A DNA stretch of 8,166 nt from Bacteroidales bacterium (GTDB taxonomy: Bacteria; Bacteroidota; Bacteroidia; Bacteroidales; P3): positions 1 through 8,166 of the forward strand of contig CAAGHV010000031.1 in the NCBI GenBank assembly GCA_900769785.1, in the 5' to 3' direction. Below are positions 1 through 4,991 of the stretch, one piece after another. A model generated the notes under the pieces. That model ran no database searches. It had not been told where the DNA came from and saw nothing but the letters and a program-made list of their open reading frames with translations. Position 1 is the first letter of the stretch, and each line of letters starts with the position of its first letter. The translations under genes and the position numbers were made by a program.

Positions 1-72
1 AAAAAAAACTCGCAGTCTTGTAGTCTCACAGTCTTGTAGTCTTGTGGACTTGTAGTCTTAAAAAAAAACTCG
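1..72. repeat. Short direct repeats upstream of the first gene
   Basis: A 12-base unit, eight A followed by CTCG, occurs exactly at 1-12 and again at 61-72. Between these copies, CAGTCTTGTAGTCT occurs at 13-26 and 29-42, and related CTTGTGGACTTGTAGTCT follows up to position 58. The block is noncoding and low in complexity, and it lies about 30 bases upstream of the first ATG. It looks like slippage-type expansion of an AGTCTTGT core. No function can be assigned. Confidence 0.6.
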
Positions 73-99
73 TGGACTTTAAACCTAAGACCTAAAAAA

Positions 100-462
100 A
101 TGAAAAAACATCTATTGATAATAACAGCATTATGCCTATCGGCAACCTCGTGCCGCAGCACTAAGGACGTTACCCATATAAAGGATACCGTATATATAGC
201 CCAAAGGCAGTACGACAGCGTGATGATAGACCGCTATACCACCACCGAAACCAACGGCGACACAGTATTAGTTGACCGCCTGACAACAGAATATCGTTAC
301 CGCCTGCTTACCGATACCCTCCACCTATATCATACGGATACCGTAGTGAAAATTATGTCTAAAGAAGTGCCTACTGAAAGATGTGATACTCTTAAGTGGA
401 TTGCCTTGGGGCTGATGGTTTTAGTGGTTGGCTTAGTGGTGGCGAAGATGGGTAAGGGATAA
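100..462 (+). CDS. Small lipoprotein with C-terminal membrane anchor, phage spanin-like
   Basis: This is a 120-residue protein. Residues 1-17 form a basic then hydrophobic signal peptide, and Cys18 (context ATSC) is a plausible lipidation site, although the -3 residue is Ala rather than Leu. Residues 19-98 are hydrophilic and rich in Thr and Asp, with recurring DT pairs (KDT, GDT, TDT, CDT). Residues about 99-115 (WIALGLMVLVVGLVVAK) form one transmembrane helix followed by a short basic tail. An N-terminal lipoprotein signal plus a C-terminal membrane helix is the architecture of unimolecular phage spanins, which link outer and inner membranes during lysis. Similar small Thr/Asp-rich lipoproteins occur in Bacteroides prophages, from memory of the family. 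The gene could be a prophage leftover or an ordinary small envelope lipoprotein; no other phage gene is visible because the window starts here. The ATG at 100 follows an A-rich stretch without a Shine-Dalgarno site, which is normal for this phylum. Confidence 0.6.
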   Translation: MKKHLLIITALCLSATSCRSTKDVTHIKDTVYIAQRQYDSVMIDRYTTTETNGDTVLVDRLTTEYRYRLLTDTLHLYHTDTVVKIMSKEVPTERCDTLKWIALGLMVLVVGLVVAKMGKG

Positions 463-540
463 CACACAAAAAAAACGTGTATTTCAAATGATTTTGATAG
501 ATAAGTACTCATAAATATTTAGTTCTTTGACATTAGAATA

Positions 541-820
541 ACTCGTTGGTTGAATTTACTAGTACCATATAGATTGAATCAAAAGGACTGGAAACCAATA
601 TTTATACCTTATGCAAAAGCTAGAAAACGTATCGAAACTGAACTCTCTCAATTCGTTGATCAATTCATGCTCAATAGAAACTATACAAAACAAATAGACA
701 GATTTATGACCAGGATTATTGCAAAATAAGTGCTTTCACTATTATTCAATATGTCAATTATTCATTAGGTAAACCAATTGGTCATATCAAATATGCTCTA
801 GATTAATTCAACCAACGGGT
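541..820 (+). mobile_element. Internally deleted IS982-family element (MITE-like relic)
   Basis: The left end 541-556 (ACTCGTTGGTTGAATT) and the right end 805-820 (AATTCAACCAACGGGT) are inverted repeats, 16 bp with a single mismatch. They enclose only the last part of an IS982-type transposase frame, whose stop codon overlaps the right repeat, so the 5' and central parts of the IS are missing. The left repeat is joined almost directly to transposase sequence at about 557-562, which places the deletion junction there. The element is 280 bp, whereas full IS982 elements are about 1 kb. No convincing target-site duplication is visible (left flank TTAGAATA, right flank GTTTACAC), so the insertion is probably old. 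With both ends intact it could in principle be moved in trans by a full-length relative. Confidence 0.8.
562..806 (+). pseudogene. IS982-family transposase, C-terminal fragment with frameshift
   Basis: Frame 562-729 reads VPYRLNQKDWKP, then AKARKRIETELSQFVDQFML, then NRNYTK and TRIIAK, and ends at TAA 727-729. This matches the conserved C-terminal region of IS982-family transposases (KARKRIET-SQ--DQFM-RNY pattern), where the Glu of RIET is thought to be the last residue of the catalytic DDE triad. Reading resumes in the frame beginning at 726 (ISAFTIIQYVNY, then GKPIGHIKYALD) and stops at 804-806. One base lost from the A-run at 723-726 explains the shift. The N-terminal part with the two catalytic Asp residues is absent, so the protein cannot be active. 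The family call comes from motif recognition and is strengthened by the flanking inverted repeats. Confidence 0.82.
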
Positions 821-1091
821 GTTTACACTATACTGTCAATAACGTAATACCCTACTGTAAGTAATTTTATAGTATATCATTATTTTGGTTGGTGTATATT
901 GTTGTTTGTAATGCTTTGTGATAAAAAATCGATGCTCTTATTGATGGTATTTATCATGTTGCCTACCAACTGAAAATTTACTCCCGATCCGGATGCTGTC
1001 TTCCTCCCGATATAGATGAATCTACATCATGATGTAATTTTATTTTCCTCGTGAGGGAAATTTTATACCAATTTAATCCAAAATAATTCCG
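821..1091. other. AT-rich intergenic region with a palindrome, no gene seen
   Basis: Neither strand has a convincing reading frame. The stretch contains a perfect 14-bp palindrome, TACATCATGATGTA, at 1023-1036, about 55 bases upstream of the hydF promoter box. A second imperfect inverted repeat lies at about 1044-1060 (TTTCCTC/GAGGGAAA). A CTCCCGAT octamer occurs twice between about 982 and 1010. I see no remnant of a recognisable protein here. Confidence 0.5.
1023..1036. promoter_or_regulatory. Perfect 14-bp palindrome, possible operator upstream of hydF
   Basis: TACATCATGATGTA is identical to its reverse complement. It lies about 56 bases upstream of the TAACTTTG box, where an activator of the Crp/Fnr or a similar dimeric type could bind. 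The sequence does not match the classic FNR (TTGAT-N4-ATCAA) or CRP sites closely, so an operator role is only inferred from symmetry and position. Confidence 0.3.
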
Positions 1092-1099
1092 TAACTTTG
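1092..1099 (+). promoter_or_regulatory. Bacteroidota -7 promoter element for hydF
   Basis: TAACTTTG is an exact match to the Bacteroidota -7 consensus TAnnTTTG. No clear TTTG -33 partner is present 17-23 bases upstream. Transcription would begin at about 1104-1108, giving a leader of about 58 bases before the ATG at 1165. This supports 1165, not the upstream GTG at 1120, as the start of hydF. Confidence 0.6.
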
Positions 1100-1105
1100 C
1101 AATTT

Positions 1106-1139
1106 ACAAACAAACAGCAGTGCCGTTCTTTTTGTTTGT
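1106..1139 (+). promoter_or_regulatory. Stem-loop at the predicted 5' end of the hydF leader
   Basis: ACAAACAAA at 1106-1114 pairs perfectly with TTTGTTTGT at 1131-1139 (9 bp, loop 1115-1130). A competing short pairing is GCAGT 1117-1121 with ACTGC 1143-1147. The stem sits where the transcript should begin and ends 25 bases before the ATG. It may stabilise the mRNA or affect translation; the function is inferred. Confidence 0.4.
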
Positions 1140-1164
1140 GCTACTGCATTATAAAACAAGTCTT

Positions 1165-2367
1165 ATGAAAGGAAACGAACTAAAACCGCATATAGGAATC
1201 TTTGGCCGAAGAAATTATGGCAAAAGTAGTCTGATAAATCTTATTACGGGACAAAGTATTGCCATAGTGTCCGATACTGCAGGTACTACTACCGACCCGG
1301 TGCGAAAAACCATGGAAGTGAAGGGTGTAGGACCTGTGGTGTGGATAGACACTGCGGGTGTTGACGACGAAGGCGACCTTGGACGCCTGAGGGTAATGAA
1401 AACCAACGAAGCTCTCAAGCACGTCGATTTGGCAATAATTGTTTTTACCAATAATGTTTTCGATTTGGTTGAAGAAAACCTAGTAACTACTTGTCATGAA
1501 CTGAAGATACCTTATGTGCTCGTTTATACCAAAGCCGATGTTGTACCTCCGTGTAACGAGGTAGTTCAAGCAATAGAGCACCGTTATGCAACAAAAGTTC
1601 TTGTTGTGTCTGAAAAAGACAATGGTAGCCAGTCTCTTTTGCTCGATGCCATACGCTCGGCATTGCCCGAAACAGCCTATACACCCAAATCGCTCCTTGG
1701 TAGTGTAATCAACCCCGGCGAAACCATAGTGCTAGTTACCCCTATAGATTCATCGGCACCCGAAGGCCGAATGATACTGCCTCAGGTGCAGACCATACGC
1801 GATATTTTGGACAACGACTGTACGGCTGTTGTATGTAAGGAAACTCAGCTCGAACAGCAACTTGCCACTATGCAACAACCACCCTCATTGGTAGTTACTG
1901 ATAGCCAAGTCTTTGCCTATGTATCAGCAATTGTCCCACACAATATTCCGCTTACCAGTTTCAGCATAGTGTTGGCACATGCCAAAGGTCTTTTCAATGA
2001 GTATATCGAAGGTACACCTACTTTGGATACCCTTTATGACGGCGACGCTATACTTATGCTTGAGTCGTGTACACACAAAGCTTCGTGCGAAGATATTGGG
2101 CGTGTAAAGCTACCCAACCTTATACGCAAGCATTCTGGAAAGCAGATTACGTTTGACCATGTTTCGGGGCTTACTGCCCTCGAAAAACCTATCACTAATT
2201 ACCGAATGGTAATACAGTGTGGCGGTTGCGTGGTTACGCCAAAGCAACTTGCCAACCGTTTGCAGCCCGCCCTCAATGCCGGTGTGCCGGTATCAAACTA
2301 CGGGCTGGCCATAGCTTATATGACGGGTATATTCCATCGTGCAATACAAGTATTCAAACAACAATAA
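1165..2367 (+). CDS. hydF: [FeFe]-hydrogenase H-cluster maturation GTPase HydF
   Basis: HydF is the scaffold on which the diiron subcluster of the H-cluster is assembled, with HydE and HydG, before transfer to apo-hydrogenase in the cytoplasm. From the ATG at 1165 the protein has 400 residues, the usual family length. The GTPase domain shows the P-loop GRRNYGKS (14-21), the Thr-rich switch TAGTTTDPV (38-46), IDTAG (61-65), the guanine-specificity motif TKAD (122-125) and SEK (149-151). A middle dimerisation region follows. The C-terminal iron-sulfur domain has C302-x-H304, then C352-x-x-C355. The family motif is CxH-x(46-53)-HCxxC; here the His before the last Cys pair is Gln351 (CAG at 2215-2217), while spacing and all three Cys are kept. 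An in-frame GTG at 1120 would add 15 residues (MPFFLFVLLHYKTSL) that do not belong to the family. This is the first gene of a likely operon with folA; hydE, hydG and a hydrogenase are not in the window. Confidence 0.95.
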   Translation: MKGNELKPHIGIFGRRNYGKSSLINLITGQSIAIVSDTAGTTTDPVRKTMEVKGVGPVVWIDTAGVDDEGDLGRLRVMKTNEALKHVDLAIIVFTNNVFDLVEENLVTTCHELKIPYVLVYTKADVVPPCNEVVQAIEHRYATKVLVVSEKDNGSQSLLLDAIRSALPETAYTPKSLLGSVINPGETIVLVTPIDSSAPEGRMILPQVQTIRDILDNDCTAVVCKETQLEQQLATMQQPPSLVVTDSQVFAYVSAIVPHNIPLTSFSIVLAHAKGLFNEYIEGTPTLDTLYDGDAILMLESCTHKASCEDIGRVKLPNLIRKHSGKQITFDHVSGLTALEKPITNYRMVIQCGGCVVTPKQLANRLQPALNAGVPVSNYGLAIAYMTGIFHRAIQVFKQQ

Positions 2368-2384
2368 ATTAAATATAACAACTG

Positions 2385-2888
2385 ATGAACAGCAGACCCC
2401 AAATATCAATAATAGCCGCTGTGGCACAGAATAATGCCATTGGCAAAGACAACGACCTTCTGTGGCATATCTCTGCCGATTTGAAGCGATTCAAACAACT
2501 TACCCTCGAACATACTGTGGTAATGGGTAAAAGTACCTATGATTCTTTGCCTGTACATCCTTTTCCCAAGCGTAGAAATATAGTGATAACTCGTCAAAAG
2601 GACCTATGTTTGGAAGGTTGTGAGATAGCTCACTCTATTGATGAAGCGATGGCACTCTTTAATCCCGACGAAGAAACTTTTGTAGTGGGTGGTAGTAGTA
2701 TATACAATCAGTTTATGCCACATGTGGATAAGATGTATATCACATGGGTGTACAGCGATTTTGATGCCGATTGCTATTTTCCGCCTATCGATAGCAATGA
2801 ATTTGCTATAGTGCAAGAATCGGAGCGTATGCATGACGAGAAGTCGGGATTAGATTTTGCATATTTCGAATACGAAAGAATCAAATAA
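2385..2888 (+). CDS. folA: Dihydrofolate reductase
   Basis: This enzyme reduces dihydrofolate to tetrahydrofolate with NADPH in the cytoplasm, feeding thymidylate, purine and methionine synthesis. The protein has 167 residues, normal for bacterial DHFR. The N-terminal strand ISIIAAVAQNNAIGKDNDLL is followed by Trp27 and the acidic catalytic residue Asp32 in SADLKRFK. The NADPH-binding segment VVMGKSTYDSLP is at 45-56, KRRNIVIT at 62-69, and the cofactor Gly-Gly pair VVGGSSIYNQF at 100-110. YITWV at 118-122 contains the conserved Thr120. The gene starts 17 bases after hydF and ends 12 bases before dtd, so the three are probably co-transcribed. In many Bacteroidota folA follows thyA; that partner is not here. 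Confidence 0.95.
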   Translation: MNSRPQISIIAAVAQNNAIGKDNDLLWHISADLKRFKQLTLEHTVVMGKSTYDSLPVHPFPKRRNIVITRQKDLCLEGCEIAHSIDEAMALFNPDEETFVVGGSSIYNQFMPHVDKMYITWVYSDFDADCYFPPIDSNEFAIVQESERMHDEKSGLDFAYFEYERIK

Positions 2889-2900
2889 ATTTAGGAAGTA

Positions 2901-3356
2901 ATGAGAATACTTATACAACGGGTGCAGCAGGCAAGTGTAACCATTGATGGCAATATCAAGAGCAGTATAGGTAAAGGTATGCTTATACTTGTGGGAATAG
3001 AAGATGCTGATACCGATGAAGATATTGAATGGTTGTGCGGCAAAGTGATGCGCCTACGAATTTTCGACGACGCCAATGGAGTGATGAATCTTTCCATTGC
3101 CGATATCGAAGGTGGCGACATATTGGTAGTAAGCCAGTTTACCCTCCATGCTAGTACCAAGAAAGGCAACCGACCATCATATATACGTGCATCTAAGCCT
3201 GATTTTGCAGTGCCAATGTATGAAAAGTTTGTTGGCAGGTTGTCTCAAATGTTTGGGAAACCAATACATACCGGAGTATTTGGTGCCGATATGAAAGTTG
3301 CTCTTGTAAATGATGGTCCTGTAACTATTTGGATAGATTCAAAGCAGAAAGAATAG
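2901..3356 (+). CDS. dtd: D-aminoacyl-tRNA deacylase
   Basis: The enzyme hydrolyses D-aminoacyl-tRNA (and mischarged glycyl-tRNA) to free tRNA plus amino acid, protecting translation from D-amino acids. The protein has 151 residues, the normal length. The start MRILIQRVQQASVTIDG is typical. The catalytic-site motif SQFTL is at 78-82, followed by the basic loop KKGNRPSY. The cross-subunit Gly-cisPro motif lies in NDGPVT at 137-142 (Gly139-Pro140). The active enzyme is a homodimer. AGGAAG at 2893-2898 is very close to the ATG and is probably not a true ribosome site. This is the last gene of the hydF-folA-dtd cluster; no clear intrinsic terminator follows it. Confidence 0.95.
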   Translation: MRILIQRVQQASVTIDGNIKSSIGKGMLILVGIEDADTDEDIEWLCGKVMRLRIFDDANGVMNLSIADIEGGDILVVSQFTLHASTKKGNRPSYIRASKPDFAVPMYEKFVGRLSQMFGKPIHTGVFGADMKVALVNDGPVTIWIDSKQKE

Positions 3357-3594
3357 GATATATTTGGAACTATTTGTAATATAGTATAATATAGAGTTGT
3401 AGTGAAAATAAAGTATTTTGTACTACAAAATAGTAGAAAAATTCATCATTTCGGCTGTGTTTTTTACTTAAAACTACCATTGTATTGCCTTTTTTATGGA
3501 GAAAAGATAAAATAATTATTCGTTATTAATAACTACTTTATCAGAGTGTTAGGTAGTGTTGCTGCTACTTTTTCAGAAAAAACGCGCATAAATA
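3357..3594. other. AT-rich spacer between dtd and the tRNA operon, with palindromes
   Basis: No gene is seen. At 3414-3432 two 9-base arms (TATTTTGTA / TACAAAATA) flank a single C, but no U-run follows, so this is not a typical terminator on the plus strand. The arm TTGTAGT at 3397-3403 can alternatively pair with ACTACAA at 3422-3428. A perfect 12-bp palindrome, GTTATTAATAAC, lies at 3522-3533. Confidence 0.5.
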
Positions 3595-3626
3595 TTTGGT
3601 CATATTAAAAAAAGTTAGTACTTTTG
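3595..3626 (+). promoter_or_regulatory. Promoter of the tRNA operon (-33 TTTG, -7 TACTTTTG)
   Basis: TTTG at 3595-3598 and TACTTTTG at 3619-3626 (TAnnTTTG) are separated by 20 bases, matching the Bacteroidota housekeeping promoter (-33 TTTG, -7 TAnnTTTG). The first tRNA begins 19 bases after the -7 box, so a start near 3633 gives a very short leader. Confidence 0.8.
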
Positions 3627-3644
3627 CAACTCGAAATTGGTCAC

Positions 3645-3735
3645 GGAGAGATGGGTGAGTGGCTGAAACCAACAGTTTGCTAAACTGTCGTACTCGATTA
3701 GGGTACCGGGGGTTCGAATCCCCCTTTCTCCGCCA
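3645..3735 (+). tRNA. tRNA-Ser(GCT)
   Basis: The acceptor stem GGAGAGA (3645-3651) pairs with TTTCTCC (3725-3731), with one G-T wobble. The anticodon stem ACAGT/ACTGT (3672-3676, 3684-3688) closes the loop TTGCTAA with anticodon GCT at 3679-3681, reading AGC and AGU. The long variable arm typical of tRNA-Ser is clear: GTACTC (3690-3695) pairs with GGGTAC (3701-3706) around GATTA. The T-arm is GGGGG-TTCGAAT-CCCCC. The discriminator is G (3732), and CCA is encoded at 3733-3735, unlike in the two following tRNAs. This is the first gene of a three-tRNA operon. Confidence 0.95.
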
Positions 3736-3746
3736 AAGAAAGAACT

Positions 3747-3821
3747 CGGGATGTAGCGTAGTCCGGTTATCGCGCCTGCTTTGGGAGCAGGAGGTCGCAG
3801 GTTCGAATCCTGCTATCCCGA
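3747..3821 (+). tRNA. tRNA-Pro(TGG)
   Basis: The acceptor stem CGGGATG (3747-3753) pairs with TATCCCG (3814-3820). The anticodon stem CCTGC/GCAGG (3775-3779, 3787-3791) closes the loop TTTGGGA with anticodon TGG at 3782-3784, which reads CCN codons, mainly CCA and CCG. The T-arm is GCAGG-TTCGAAT-CCTGC. The discriminator is A at 3821 and the next bases are CAA, so CCA must be added after transcription. The gene lies 11 bases downstream of tRNA-Ser. Confidence 0.95.
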
Positions 3822-3853
3822 CAAAGCAAACAATTTTTGTAAAGTTTCACGTT

Positions 3854-3927
3854 GGTCTCGTAGCTCAGCTGGATAGAGCAACTGCCTTCTAAGCAGTAGG
3901 TCTTGCGTTCGAATCGCAACGGGACTA
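3854..3927 (+). tRNA. tRNA-Arg(TCT)
   Basis: The acceptor stem GGTCTCG (3854-3860) pairs with CGGGACT (3920-3926), including a G-T at position 1:72. D-stem GCTC/GAGC. The anticodon stem ACTGC/GCAGT (3881-3885, 3893-3897) closes the loop CTTCTAA with anticodon TCT at 3888-3890, reading AGA and AGG. The T-arm is TTGCG-TTCGAAT-CGCAA. The discriminator is A (3927) and CCA is not encoded. It is the last tRNA before the terminator at 3964-3993. Confidence 0.95.
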
Positions 3928-3963
3928 CTTTTTTCATAGAATTTTCGTTGGGTTATATTAGAC

Positions 3964-3993
3964 AAGCACATTGTATTATGTGCTTTCTTTTTT
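3964..3993 (+). terminator. Intrinsic terminator of the tRNA operon
   Basis: AAGCACAT (3964-3971) pairs with ATGTGCTT (3978-3985): an 8-bp perfect stem with a 6-base loop, followed by TCTTTTTTT (3986-3993 on the plus strand). The T-run overlaps the stop codon of the convergent minus-strand gene (TAA at 3994-3992). On the minus strand no T-run follows the hairpin, so it acts mainly on the tRNA transcript. Confidence 0.8.
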
Positions 3994-4831
3994 AGTCGCA
4001 AAGTACGTACAAATCTTCGCGTGGGTTGAGGTAAAGAATAGGTATTTTATATTCGTTCACAATGGTTCTGTCCTCTTGAACACCTATAAAATATTCCATT
4101 ACATCGCGTTCTTTGGTTGTTGTAGAAACCAATAGTCCTATATTTTTGTTAGAAGAATATTTCAATACATCAATATCAAGGTATTGCGACTGTTGTTTAT
4201 CTATCAAATGATTTTCGTACTTTATATTTAGTGAAGCAAACATTTTAGCCAAAAACTTTGTGTTGTCGTACCATTTTGCTCGCAAAAACTCGTCGTCGTA
4301 TTTAATTGAAAAAGCATGTAGAAAACTATTGTTGAATCGGGAAAAATAGCTAGCCCATAGGAATTTATCTTTGCTTTCTTTCTTGAAGTCGATAGCGAAT
4401 GCTATGTTTTTTAGCATATCGGCATCTTTTATGGCTTCTTGTGCTAGGAGGAATGCTGTTTTGCATTCTGAAAAATCTTTCAGGACATTCTTTCTCGATA
4501 GTGGCGATTTGCGATTTGCGTTTTTATCTACCGCACCCACTACCGTTACAACGTTGAAGGCTACCGGCAAGGCTGTAAGTATATCTTTTGTATTCCCTTT
4601 TATGGCGCAATAGGTTATACTATTGTCGAGAATTATTTTTGTTCTTAATTCTTTTAGACATTCTTCGGCTTCCGAAGTTGTTTCCGATGTGTATTTAGGA
4701 TCAACTATACGTAGTAGTATCAAACCTTTTCTGAGCATATTTGCCATAAATAATGCGTACGACAAAACAACCTCACTGTAGTTATAATCGGCTATATAAG
4801 CTGCTATGTATTGATCCTTTTTCTCTGCCAT
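3992..4831 (-). CDS. Divergent tandem universal stress protein (Usp-like)
   Basis: A 279-residue soluble protein that looks like two Usp-type alpha/beta domains in a row. Residues 7-100 (QYIAAYIADYNYSEVVLSYA, then GLILLRIVD, then ending in VVTVVGA) have the strand-helix order of a first Usp domain. Residues 140-270 (KNIAFAIDF ... FLHAFSI ... NIGLLVSTTTKE ... YKIPILYLNP) form a second. The ATP-binding signature G-x2-G-x9-G-S/T of nucleotide-binding Usp proteins is absent in both halves, so it probably belongs to the non-ATP-binding class. The ending IPILYLNPREDLYVLCD recalls Bacteroidota Usp-like proteins. Its role in stress is inferred from family only. It is convergent with the tRNA operon and divergent from the lipoprotein gene at 4992. 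No clean TAnnTTTG box was found for its promoter. An unrelated alpha/beta hydrolase-like or PP-loop fold is less likely. Confidence 0.6.
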   Translation of the reverse strand: MAEKKDQYIAAYIADYNYSEVVLSYALFMANMLRKGLILLRIVDPKYTSETTSEAEECLKELRTKIILDNSITYCAIKGNTKDILTALPVAFNVVTVVGAVDKNANRKSPLSRKNVLKDFSECKTAFLLAQEAIKDADMLKNIAFAIDFKKESKDKFLWASYFSRFNNSFLHAFSIKYDDEFLRAKWYDNTKFLAKMFASLNIKYENHLIDKQQSQYLDIDVLKYSSNKNIGLLVSTTTKERDVMEYFIGVQEDRTIVNEYKIPILYLNPREDLYVLCD

Positions 4832-4921
4832 ATATGTTATTTTATATTCATAAACGTATTTGCAATCAATTTATTTTACAAAATATGATGATTTATGGTA
4901 ACAGAATTGAACAAAAAGTTG

Positions 4922-4929
4922 TACCTTTG
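4922..4929 (+). promoter_or_regulatory. Bacteroidota -7 promoter element for the Ig-like lipoprotein gene
   Basis: TACCTTTG matches TAnnTTTG exactly and lies 62 bases upstream of the ATG at 4992. No good TTTG -33 partner is seen at the usual distance; the TTG at 4907-4909 is too close. Transcription would start near 4936. Confidence 0.55.
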
Positions 4930-4991
4930 AAAACTTTTTGGAGACTTGTGATAGTCGTATAAAACATTATAAATAGTTATATTTCAAATGT

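Noticed and set aside
533..828. Target-site duplication around the IS982 relic
   Set aside because: The flanks TTAGAATA and GTTTACAC share no convincing direct repeat.
1120..1164. GTG start for hydF at 1120
   Set aside because: It adds a hydrophobic 15-residue extension not found in the family and lies within the leader stem-loop; ATG 1165 begins the normal HydF N-terminus.
3659..3892. Open frame of 77 codons on the plus strand
   Set aside because: It runs through the three tRNA genes; its peptide (RGFESPFL, AGSNPAIP, GLVAQLDRA) is the classic false protein read from T-arms.
3813..4001. Open frame of 62 codons on the minus strand
   Set aside because: It is antisense to tRNA-Pro, tRNA-Arg and the terminator, with no family resemblance.
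4371..4613. Open frame of 80 codons on the plus strand
   Set aside because: It is antisense to the Usp-like gene and has no independent support.
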